A DNA stretch of 5,896 nt from assembly GCA_021781775.1 (NCBI GenBank), contig JAJXWE010000124.1, forward strand, positions 1 through 5,896, in the 5' to 3' direction. Every line of letters begins with the position of its first letter. The stretch's first letter is position 1. Source of the stretch: Pseudomonadota bacterium. Lineage in GTDB: Bacteria; Pseudomonadota; Gammaproteobacteria; Steroidobacterales; Steroidobacteraceae. Under the pieces are notes generated by a model, which worked only from the letters and a program-made list of their open reading frames with translations, was not told where the DNA came from and did no database searches. The translations under genes and the position numbers were made by a program. This document shows, piece by piece, positions 1 to 5,896 of this stretch.

Positions 1-663
1 CAGTTTGGCGTCCGGCTCCGGCTCGTCCGCCGCGTCTGTGATGCGCACCGGTCGGTGCTGCGGTCGCAGGTCGGAGCGCAGGCCGAGGTAGCGCAGGACG
101 GTATCGGCCGTTCCGCCGGGCAGCGCCGAGGGTTCCCCATCCCACACCGCGAGCAGCAGAGGGCACCGCCCGATCAGCGCTCGGGTCAGGTTCAGATACT
201 GCAGATCGCTCAGCGCTTCGGCGCTTGGCGGCCCCTCGGCGGAGAAGTCCGGCGCCAGCGGCAGCTCCGCGCAGCGCACCTGGGGGTGGGCGAGGAGCGT
301 CGTGAGCTCCGCGCGCGCGGCCGGTTCGAAGTCCGCTGCGTAGTGCTGCAGAGGCCCCGGGAGGACGGCATCGACGCCGAGACCGCTCTGCAGCGCGATC
401 CGCGCCGCCAGCAGATCGGTCCCGCTCGCCATGCCGGACATCACTCGGATTTCGGTCTCGGGCAGGAGCGCGCGGATCTGCTCGAGAAACGCTCCGATCG
501 CCGCGCCCACCCGCTCGGTCTCCTCGGGGTCGAGATCGCGGTGCCCGGAGACGCCGATGACGAACGGCGCATCGGCCCACGCGCCGCTCAGCGGGCCGTC
601 CTCGGGCGATGGCAGGGGATTCGACTCCGCGGCCGGCAGGGTGGGGGGACGGTCGGAGTTCAT
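1..663 (-). CDS. SLOG-superfamily nucleotide-binding protein, N-terminal 221 residues (3' end outside window)
   Basis: This reading frame is open from ATG (663-661) to the left edge, so the C-terminus is missing. A variable, Pro-rich leader (residues 1-32) is followed by a Rossmann-like domain: a first strand ending in FVIGVSGHRDL (34-44), a helix, then VMSGMASGTDLLAARIAL (74-91), VLPGP (100-104) with Y108 and F112 downstream, and a late strand LLLAVWDGE (169-177) followed by GGTADTV (183-189). The order of GHR motif, SGMASGTD glycine loop, LPxP and WDG...GGT is characteristic of SLOG (DprA/LOG/YpsA-like) domains, which bind nucleotides or nucleotide-derived ligands and occur in bacterial conflict systems, for example at the C-terminus of Thoeris ThsA. 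The gene is divergent from the SIR2-TIR/STAND pair, which suggests a shared system. No clear Shine-Dalgarno precedes the ATG, but I saw no good alternative start upstream in frame. The specific ligand and any C-terminal effector or membrane segment cannot be known from this window. Confidence 0.85.
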   Translation of the reverse strand, partial: MNSDRPPTLPAAESNPLPSPEDGPLSGAWADAPFVIGVSGHRDLDPEETERVGAAIGAFLEQIRALLPETEIRVMSGMASGTDLLAARIALQSGLGVDAVLPGPLQHYAADFEPAARAELTTLLAHPQVRCAELPLAPDFSAEGPPSAEALSDLQYLNLTRALIGRCPLLLAVWDGEPSALPGGTADTVLRYLGLRSDLRPQHRPVRITDAADEPEPDAKL

Positions 664-702
664 GGTGCGATGCGTATCGGATGACCCGCCGCCGCGCCGA
701 AG

Positions 703-715
703 CGACTGTGAGTCG
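703..715. promoter_or_regulatory. Operator-like dyad CGACTgtgAGTCG
   Basis: This is a perfect 5-bp inverted repeat around a 3-bp centre. It sits immediately downstream of the candidate minus-strand -10 element and overlaps the predicted transcription start of the SLOG gene. A repressor bound here could block that promoter. The repeat is short and could be chance; no regulator gene is visible in the window. Confidence 0.25.
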
Positions 716-744
716 ATTCTGTATCAGTTGTGAAACGCTGGCAA
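716..744 (-). promoter_or_regulatory. Candidate sigma70 promoter for the SLOG gene
   Basis: Read on the minus strand, TTGCCA (744-739, five of six matches to TTGACA) is separated by exactly 17 bp from CAGAAT (721-716, four of six matches to TATAAT). This lies in one of the few AT-richer patches of a GC-rich window. A start point near 709 would give a 5' leader of about 46 nt to the ATG at 663. The assignment rests on consensus matching only. Confidence 0.45.
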
Positions 745-803
745 ATGCGGCGGCGCGGCTTGTTCCGAGGCGTCGGGAGCCCGGCGGCACCGTCGGGCGG
801 CCA

Positions 804-832
804 TGGACTGTGCTTCTGCAGCGGCGTACCAT
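804..832 (+). promoter_or_regulatory. Weak candidate promoter for the SIR2-TIR/STAND operon
   Basis: TGGACT (804-809, four of six matches to TTGACA) lies 17 bp upstream of TACCAT (827-832, four of six matches to TATAAT). A start near 839 would leave a leader of roughly 115 nt before the ATG at 954. Both boxes are mediocre and other sigma factors are possible, so this is only the best candidate I could find. Confidence 0.25.
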
Positions 833-953
833 GCCGCGCAAATAACAAGGGTCGCTCGGTACCGGGCGGGTCCGTAGATGTGCCGCGTTCAAGGGGTATT
901 GCCGAAGGTGATGTCTGTCCGAGACTAGGACGATTGCCGATCCACCGCCGCCC

Positions 954-2345
954 ATGACCCACGCTGCAGTGCCCCTGCTGTCGGGAGCCGTGCTCGATGA
1001 GAATGCTTGGGAGGATCTCCTGAGCTTCATCGAGGATCGACGGGTCATCCCGATCGTCGGTCCCGAACTGCTCATGGTGAACGTCGAGGGCCGGCCGCGG
1101 CTCCTCTATGACTGGGTCGCGGAGCGGCTCGCCCAGAAACTCAACGTAGATGTCCGTGAGTTGCCGCCGCACTACAGTCTCAACGACGTGGTGTGCCTGT
1201 TTCTCGCCAACCGCGGGCGGCGCGAGGAGGCGTACGTCCGGTTGCGCGGAATTCTGAAGGATGCCGAATTCGAACCACCGCTCGCGTTGCGTCAGTTGGC
1301 GGCGATCAGCGATTTCGATCTGTTCGTCTCGACCACGTTCGATGGACTGCTCGAGACGGCGATCAACCGCGAACGGTTCGGCGGGCTTCCCTCGACCGAG
1401 GTGATCGCCTATACGCCGAATCGCGTGAGCGATCTGCCCGCCGAGCGCGAGCGGCTCACCCGCCCGGTGGTGTATCAGCTGTTCGGCAAGCTCTCGGCCT
1501 CGCCGAGCTACGTGATCTCGGATGAGGATCTGCTCGAGTACCTCTGCGCGCTGCAAAGCGAGCACCTCGCGCCGGAGCGGCTCTTCCACGAGCTCGAACA
1601 CAATCACCTGCTGGTGATCGGCAGCAGTCTCACCAACTGGGTGGCGCGGCTCTTCCTGCGCATGGCCAAGCGCCAGCGCCTCTCCGCGCCGCGCGACGTC
1701 GGGGAGGTGCTCGCCGATGACCACACGCTCGAGGACGAGCGGCTGGTGCGATTTCTGCAGCAGGTGAGCATGCATACGCGCATCTACCGCGGTGCGGAGC
1801 GCTTCGTCGCCGAGCTGTCCGAGCGCTGGCAGGCGCGCCGGGCACCGGCGCCGGGTGCCGCGGGCAATGGCGCCGGCCCGGCGCGCTTTCTGCTGCCGGC
1901 GCGCGAGATGCCCGACAACGCGGTGTTCATCAGTTACGCCCGCGAGGACCTGCCGGCAGTGCAGCGGATCAAGGCGGGACTGGAGGCGGCCGGCGTCACC
2001 CCCTGGTTCGATCTCGATCAGCTGGAGGTGGGCGATGACTTCGACCGCAAGATCCAACGCAACATCGGCCGCTGCTCCTACTTCATTCCGGTGATCTCCG
2101 CCAATACGCAGCGGCGCCTGGAGGCGTACTTCCGGCGCGAGTGGAACTACGCGCTCGATCGGGCCCGCAACATGGCCGACGGCGCGCTGTTCATCCTGCC
2201 GGTCACGCTCGATGCCACGGGCGCGGCCGATGCGATCGTGCCGGAGCGCTTTCGGGCCCTGCACTTCACCTCCCTGCCGGACGGGACGGTGACCACGGAA
2301 TTCGCCGCCCGTCTGGCCGAGCTCACCCGGGCACGCTCGGCATGA
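954..2345 (+). CDS. SIR2-like/TIR domain fusion protein (putative NADase or nucleotide-signal enzyme)
   Basis: The 463-residue protein has an N-terminal SIR2-like domain (about 18-285), an Ala/Pro/Gly-rich linker (about 291-318) and a C-terminal TIR domain (about 320-455). SIR2-like landmarks are IPIVGPELL (32-40, where GAGxS is usual), DLFVSTTFDGLLE (122-134, usual TTN[YF]DxLLE), YQLFGKL (174-180, usual LHGxL), YVISDEDLLEYL (186-197) and HLLVIGSSL (218-226, usual LFxGYSLxD). Thr128 and Phe177 thus replace the usual Asn and His, suggesting a non-hydrolytic SIR2 fold. The TIR part shows AVFISYARED (323-332), WFDLDQLEVGDDF (351-363), YFIPVIS (376-382... strand) and RREWNYAL (394-401), with Glu396 as candidate catalytic glutamate. 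TIR domains in bacteria cleave NAD or make cyclic ADP-ribose-type signals. No signal peptide or membrane helix is seen, so it is probably cytosolic. No obvious Shine-Dalgarno precedes ATG 954, but the conserved domain begins soon after it. The stop overlaps the STAND gene start. Domain calls are firm; activity is inferred. Confidence 0.92.
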   Translation: MTHAAVPLLSGAVLDENAWEDLLSFIEDRRVIPIVGPELLMVNVEGRPRLLYDWVAERLAQKLNVDVRELPPHYSLNDVVCLFLANRGRREEAYVRLRGILKDAEFEPPLALRQLAAISDFDLFVSTTFDGLLETAINRERFGGLPSTEVIAYTPNRVSDLPAERERLTRPVVYQLFGKLSASPSYVISDEDLLEYLCALQSEHLAPERLFHELEHNHLLVIGSSLTNWVARLFLRMAKRQRLSAPRDVGEVLADDHTLEDERLVRFLQQVSMHTRIYRGAERFVAELSERWQARRAPAPGAAGNGAGPARFLLPAREMPDNAVFISYAREDLPAVQRIKAGLEAAGVTPWFDLDQLEVGDDFDRKIQRNIGRCSYFIPVISANTQRRLEAYFRREWNYALDRARNMADGALFILPVTLDATGAADAIVPERFRALHFTSLPDGTVTTEFAARLAELTRARSA

Positions 2346-5300
2346 GCGAGGCTGCGGACGGCACGGCCGAGCAGGCGAGGGGCCCGGCAACGGTCGACGC
2401 GTGCAACCCCTGGCTCGGACTGGTGTCCTTCACCGAGGAGACCCGCGCCTACTTCCATGGCCGCGATGAGGAGGTTGCCGAACTCGCCCGGCGCGTGCAG
2501 CGCCGGCGCCTGACGGTGCTGTTTGGCAAGTCGGGACTGGGCAAGACCTCGATCCTGCGCGCGGCACTGGCACCGAAGCTGCGCGAGCAGGGCTACTGTC
2601 CGGTGTACGTGCGCATCGATTACGGGCGTGAGAGTCCCGAGCCGGCCGAGCAGATCAAGGACGCGATCCGCCGCGCCGCGAACGTCTCGGGACATTGGAC
2701 TCAGGTCGGCGTGTCCGCCGCTGGGGAGTCGCTCTGGGAGTTCCTGCACCACCGCGACGATGTGCTGCGCGATGCCGCGGGGGCGGCGCTGATCCCGCTG
2801 CTCATTTTCGATCAGTTCGAGGAGCTGTTCACGCTGGCGCAGAGCGATGAGTTCGGTCGGGCGCGCGCGACGCGTTTCATCGAAGAGCTCGCCGATCTGG
2901 TCGAGAACCGTCCGCCGAAGGCGTTCGAGGCGCGACTCGATCAGGACGACAGTGCCGCCGAGCGATTCGATTTCGAGCGCACCGATTATCGCGTGCTGAT
3001 TTCGCTGCGCGAGGACTACCTGGCCCCGCTCGAGAGCTTGAAGAAGACCATGCCGAGTCTGGCGCAGAACCGCTTGCGGCTCGGACCGATGCGCGGTGAG
3101 CAGGCGCTCGAGGCGGTATTGGTGCCGGGGCGCGGTCTGCTCTCCCCCGAGGTGGGCGCCGAGATCGTGCGCTTCGTCGCCGGTGGCGCGGAGCTCGAGC
3201 ATGCGGAGGTCGAACCGTCGCTGCTCAGTCTGATCTGCCGCGAGCTCAATGACACGCGTCTTGCGCAGGGCCGCGAGTCGATCTCACTCGATCTGCTCGC
3301 CGGCTCGCGCGAGGGGATCCTCTCGAACTTCTATGAGCGCTCACTCGCCGACCAACTGCCCGCGGTGCGGCGCATCGTCGAGGACGAACTGCTCACCGAG
3401 TCGGGTTTCCGGGAGAACGTGGCCGAGGAGACGCTGCTGAAGCACCTCGCAGCCGCGGGCGCTGCGCCCGCGGCGCTCGCCCAGCTGGTCAATCGCCGGT
3501 TGGTGCGCATCGAGGAGCGGCTCGACGTGCGGCGCGTCGAGCTGACGCACGATGTGTTGTGCGGGGTGGTCAAGGCGAGTCGCGATCAGCGCCACGAGCG
3601 CGAGGCGCGCGAGGCCGCCGAGCGGGGGCTCGAGGAGCAGCGGGTCCGTGAGCGTGCGGCACGGCGTGCGCTCACTCGGGCGCGCGCCATCGCCGCCGGC
3701 TGCATCCTGCTCGCGGTGGTGGCACTCGCCGCCGCGGCGTTCGCGTTCCATGCCGAACGGCAGGCCGAGCGGAGCCGGCGACTCGCCGAGCAGGCCCGCT
3801 CGCATGCCGAGCGGCTGCTCGGATATCTCGCCGGGGATTTCGATCGCGAGCTGCAGAGTTTCGGCCAGCTGAAGATCATCGCGGAGTTCACCGAGCGGCA
3901 GATCCAGTATTTCCATGATCTGCCGGCGCAGCTGCGCAGTGCCCAGACCGTGCGCTACGGCGCGCTCGCGCTGATCGAGCATGCCAAGACGCTGAACTAC
4001 CTCGGCCGCTACGGCACCGGCACCCGCAACATCGAGGAGGCCATCGGCCTCCTGAAGCGGCTGAACGCGGGCCGGGATCACTCCCTGGCGACTCAGGTTG
4101 CGCTCGGCCGCGCCTACACGGTGCGCTGCGCGATCCTCTTCGCGCAGCAGCGCAACGGCTTTGGCGCCTGCCAGCGTGCCGTGGCGCTGCTGAAGCCGCT
4201 CGCCGAGCAGCCGAGTGCGTCGCTCGAGGCTCGCCAGGCGTATGTGGAGACGCTCACGCGCATCGGCTGGGCGGAGCAGACCTATGGCGTCGATTACGCG
4301 GGCGCCGCGCAGGCGACGCACCAGGCCATGCAGATCGCGGGCGGGCTTGGCGCGAAGTCGCTGCGCAACCTCAAGATCAGTGCCGATTACGCCTTTGCCG
4401 GCGCGTGGCGGACCAACGCGCTCGTGAACCTCAACCGCAATGCCGATGCGCTGCGGGTCGGCCGGAAGGTGTTGACGGTGGCCGATGGGGTGTTGGCGCA
4501 GCGTCCCTGGTACCGGCTGACCCTGAGTGCCAAGGAGATCACCGACGGGTGGCTGGTTGCGGCCGCCGATGGTGAGCTCGATCCGCGCGCGGGCCAGCAG
4601 TTCGCGCTGCAGGAGCAGCAGACCGCACGGGCGTTCCTGAAGCTCGACCCGGGAAACGTGGACATGTGGAACAACCTGGGTCTGGCCCTCACCGACGTGT
4701 GTGTCCCGCAGTGGGCGCAGGGGCGGCTGACTCAGGCGCTGAGCTGGTGCGGCCGGGCGTTCGAGGCCTGGGCCCACGTCGCCAAGAGCCTCAATGGCGG
4801 TTTCGTGGTTCAGATCCGCTACCTCGCGACCCGGATGGGGAACTGGCAGGCGCGCGCCGGGCACTCCGATGCGGCGCTGCTCGCCGCGGCCCGCGCCCAG
4901 GACCTGTTTCACGCGATCGCCGGGCGGGTCCCGCCGAACCGCGGCGGTTGGTACGAGGTGCGGCTGGATCAGACGGCGGTGCAGGCCGAGGCGCGCTACG
5001 AGCGCGGCGACGCGGCGGGCGCGGCCGCGATGGCGGGGCCGGCGATCCACGCACTGCGCTCGGCGAAGGGATTGAAGGGCGCCGCGCAGCTGGCGCAGGC
5101 CTATCTGCTCTATGACTTCTCGAGCGTATACGGTCGGGCCGAGTATCAACTGGGGCATTATGCGCAGGCCGAACGCGCCGAACGGATTGCCCTGGCGCAG
5201 AGCAACGCCGTCGCGCCGTTCGCACCCTCCGTGCTGGCCGAGCAGCGCGATCGCGCCGGAGTGTCGACGTGGCTGGCGCTCGCGCTGGCGCGTCAGGGGA

Positions 5301-5551
5301 AGCAAGCCGAAGCCCGGCAGCGCATCTCCCCGGTCGTGACCTTTGAGGAAGGTCTCCTGGCACGGGATCATGGGGATGTCTGGGTGCCCTATGAGCTGGC
5401 CCGAGCGCTCTATGCCCAGTCTCTGGCCGACCCACGCCACCGCGTCGCGCGGCTCGCGAGGGCCGCGGGCCTACTGGATCATCTGCCGATCCGCGTGCAG
5501 CGTCTGCACGACGTGCAGCTTCTGCGGCGCCGGGTGGGCCAGGGGCGCTGA
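2342..5551 (+). CDS. STAND-type P-loop NTPase (nSTAND1-like) with coiled coil, one transmembrane helix and TPR-like C-terminal half
   Basis: The 1069-residue protein begins with CNPWLGLVSF...YFHGRDEEV (21-45), the usual lead-in of nSTAND1 NTPases. Walker A is GKSGLGKTS (62-70, Lys68/Thr69) and Walker B is LLIFDQFEEL (153-162, Asp157). Next come VLISLREDYL (218-227), EVEPSLLSLICREL (289-302) and a winged-helix-like end with RRLVRI and VELTHDVL (385-406). A charged coiled coil (about 412-447) leads to one hydrophobic helix (about 449-469), then another charged stretch and roughly 550 residues of helical repeats. Several of these read as TPRs, for example near 773-808 (WNNLGLAL...ALSWCGRAF) and 928-955 (YGRAEYQLGHYAQAERAERIAL). 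STAND proteins are ATP-driven sensors that oligomerise on ligand binding. The ATG at 2342 shares ATGA with the upstream stop, so translational coupling is likely. An in-frame GTG at 2141 would extend it by 67 residues, but these overlap the TIR coding region and look unlike protein. No effector domain is fused, so the upstream SIR2-TIR is the probable partner. Confidence 0.92.
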   Translation: MSEAADGTAEQARGPATVDACNPWLGLVSFTEETRAYFHGRDEEVAELARRVQRRRLTVLFGKSGLGKTSILRAALAPKLREQGYCPVYVRIDYGRESPEPAEQIKDAIRRAANVSGHWTQVGVSAAGESLWEFLHHRDDVLRDAAGAALIPLLIFDQFEELFTLAQSDEFGRARATRFIEELADLVENRPPKAFEARLDQDDSAAERFDFERTDYRVLISLREDYLAPLESLKKTMPSLAQNRLRLGPMRGEQALEAVLVPGRGLLSPEVGAEIVRFVAGGAELEHAEVEPSLLSLICRELNDTRLAQGRESISLDLLAGSREGILSNFYERSLADQLPAVRRIVEDELLTESGFRENVAEETLLKHLAAAGAAPAALAQLVNRRLVRIEERLDVRRVELTHDVLCGVVKASRDQRHEREAREAAERGLEEQRVRERAARRALTRARAIAAGCILLAVVALAAAAFAFHAERQAERSRRLAEQARSHAERLLGYLAGDFDRELQSFGQLKIIAEFTERQIQYFHDLPAQLRSAQTVRYGALALIEHAKTLNYLGRYGTGTRNIEEAIGLLKRLNAGRDHSLATQVALGRAYTVRCAILFAQQRNGFGACQRAVALLKPLAEQPSASLEARQAYVETLTRIGWAEQTYGVDYAGAAQATHQAMQIAGGLGAKSLRNLKISADYAFAGAWRTNALVNLNRNADALRVGRKVLTVADGVLAQRPWYRLTLSAKEITDGWLVAAADGELDPRAGQQFALQEQQTARAFLKLDPGNVDMWNNLGLALTDVCVPQWAQGRLTQALSWCGRAFEAWAHVAKSLNGGFVVQIRYLATRMGNWQARAGHSDAALLAAARAQDLFHAIAGRVPPNRGGWYEVRLDQTAVQAEARYERGDAAGAAAMAGPAIHALRSAKGLKGAAQLAQAYLLYDFSSVYGRAEYQLGHYAQAERAERIALAQSNAVAPFAPSVLAEQRDRAGVSTWLALALARQGKQAEARQRISPVVTFEEGLLARDHGDVWVPYELARALYAQSLADPRHRVARLARAAGLLDHLPIRVQRLHDVQLLRRRVGQGR

Positions 5552-5724
5552 GCGACCCACCGACGCCTGCATTCGGGCGTGAGCAGTCTCCAACGGGGCG
5601 AGGGTCCGAGCCGCTCGAGTGCGACCGGGTTCCGCCACCGGTGGAATGCGCCCCGCGGACCGCAGAACGCCGCCCGAAGGCGGCGTTCTGCACACGAACG
5701 TCCGGGCCTGCGCCCGGGTGCGCC
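5552..5724. other. Convergent intergenic region
   Basis: This 173-bp stretch lies between the STAND gene and the convergent PEP-CTERM gene. It holds a small stem at 5563-5580 (acgcct pairing with gggcgt, including one G-T pair) 12 nt after the STAND stop, a 10-bp palindrome ccaccggtgg at 5635-5644, and the strong hairpin annotated separately. No credible small gene is seen. Confidence 0.6.
5662..5691 (-). terminator. Strong hairpin, probable terminator of the PEP-CTERM gene (possibly bidirectional)
   Basis: A perfect 13-bp stem, gcagaacgccgcc paired with ggcggcgttctgc, encloses a 4-nt loop. On the minus strand the loop reads TTCG closed by a C-G pair, the extra-stable cUUCGg tetraloop common in bacterial terminators, which favours minus-strand use. 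It begins 33 nt after the PEP-CTERM stop codon. Neither strand has a T-tract after the stem, so it would be a U-tract-less terminator or an mRNA 3'-end stabiliser. On the plus strand it could also serve the STAND gene, whose stop is 110 nt upstream. Confidence 0.65.
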
Positions 5725-5896
5725 TCAGGCGCGCTGGCGGCGGCGCGAGAGCGCCCACCCCAGTCCGGCCAGTCCGGCGGCGAACAGCATGAGCGCCCCC
5801 GGCTCGGGAGTCTGGACCGGGGGCGTGCCACCGTCCTCGAACAGTGCGCCGCTCGGAGCGGTGGCGGAGATGTCGACGGACTCGGTGTCCGGGTTC
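5725..5896 (-). CDS. PEP-CTERM sorting-signal protein, C-terminal 56 residues (5' end outside window)
   Basis: The minus-strand frame enters at the right edge and stops at TGA (5727-5725). It ends with the three-part PEP-CTERM signal: the TPEPG motif, a hydrophobic helix (ALMLFAAGLAGLGWAL) and a basic tail (SRRRQRA). Such tails direct exported proteins to exosortase (EpsH/XrtA family) for cleavage and surface or exopolysaccharide association. The visible part upstream of the signal is acidic and rich in Ser, Thr, Pro and Gly (for example ESVDISATAPSG), consistent with a linker between an exported domain and the anchor. The main domain, signal peptide and start lie outside the window. The gene is convergent with the STAND gene and is probably a neighbour rather than part of the same system. 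A 5-bp dyad (gcgcc tca ggcgc, 5720-5732) is centred on its stop codon. Confidence 0.85.
   Translation of the reverse strand, partial: NPDTESVDISATAPSGALFEDGGTPPVQTPEPGALMLFAAGLAGLGWALSRRRQRA

Larger units (their letters stand above)
664..953. other. Divergent intergenic region between SLOG gene and SIR2-TIR operon
   Basis: This 290-bp stretch separates two divergent genes and should hold both promoters. It contains a reasonable sigma70-like promoter toward the SLOG gene, a weaker candidate toward the SIR2-TIR gene, and a 13-bp dyad at 703-715. A 9-bp inverted repeat (gccgcgccg at 691-699 and cggcgcggc at 751-759) flanks the minus-strand promoter, but it is pure G/C and could be chance. Short open frames here are low-complexity, Arg/Gly-rich and not protein-like. 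I see no tRNA, transposon end or att-like repeat. Confidence 0.7.

Noticed and set aside
55..684. Plus-strand open frame of 209 codons
   Set aside because: It is Arg/Gln-rich and lacks recognisable motifs. The opposite strand of the same stretch gives a clear SLOG domain.
730..957. Small plus-strand open frame (75 codons) whose stop overlaps the SIR2-TIR ATG
   Set aside because: The ATGA overlap hinted at a coupled leader peptide, but the product is Arg/Gly/Pro-rich with no motif, and the candidate plus-strand promoter lies inside it. It is probably chance.
2141..2341. Upstream GTG start extending the STAND protein by 67 residues
   Set aside because: The extension overlaps the TIR coding region in another frame and is low-complexity. 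The ATG at 2342 with its ATGA overlap starts just before the conserved nSTAND1 lead-in.
660..2390. Minus-strand open frame of 576 codons
   Set aside because: It is antisense to the SIR2-TIR gene, Arg/His/Gln-rich and motif-free; long antisense frames are expected in GC-rich DNA.
3341..5440. Minus-strand open frame of 699 codons
   Set aside because: It is antisense to the TPR-containing part of the STAND gene, whose sense translation has coherent domains; the composition is that of a GC-rich shadow.
4791..5831. Minus-strand open frame of 346 codons across the STAND 3' end and the PEP-CTERM region
   Set aside because: It is extremely rich in Arg, Ala and Pro, overlaps two supported genes and crosses the strong hairpin.
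1..5896. CRISPR array, tRNA, rRNA, transposon ends or att sites
   Set aside because: I looked for regularly spaced repeats, cloverleaf-like segments and terminal inverted repeats and saw none.

Overview
The window is GC-rich bacterial DNA with strong G/C preference at third codon positions. At the right edge a minus-strand gene ends in a PEP-CTERM sorting signal. That signal occurs in exopolysaccharide-making Gram-negative bacteria, so the source is most likely a high-GC proteobacterium (gamma or beta). This is inference; there is no rRNA or other taxonomic marker in the window.

Layout. (1) 1-663, minus: the first 221 residues of a SLOG-superfamily protein (nucleotide or nucleotide-derivative binding Rossmann fold), running off the left edge. 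(2) 664-953: a 290-bp divergent intergenic region with candidate promoters in both directions and an operator-like dyad. (3) 954-2345, plus: a 463-residue fusion of a SIR2-like domain and a TIR domain. (4) 2342-5551, plus: a 1069-residue STAND-type P-loop NTPase with a coiled coil, one membrane helix and a long TPR-like C-terminal half. Its ATG overlaps the preceding stop codon (ATGA). (5) 5552-5724: a convergent intergenic region with a strong perfect hairpin. (6) 5725-5896, minus: the C-terminal 56 residues of a PEP-CTERM protein, probably unrelated to the other genes.

Working model. SLOG, SIR2, TIR and STAND modules are the parts list of nucleotide-signalling and NAD-depleting anti-phage systems such as Thoeris (ThsA = SIR2-SLOG, ThsB = TIR) and Avs/STAND systems. 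Here they are redistributed: SLOG stands alone and divergent, SIR2 and TIR are fused, and the STAND ATPase is a separate, apparently membrane-anchored protein translationally coupled to SIR2-TIR. The SIR2 domain appears to lack its signature NAD-hydrolysis residues while the TIR keeps its candidate catalytic glutamate. I therefore infer that TIR is the active enzyme, the STAND-TPR protein is the sensor or scaffold, and the SIR2-like and SLOG domains are candidates for ligand binding or downstream response. No function was demonstrated here; the defence role is inferred from domain content and gene order.
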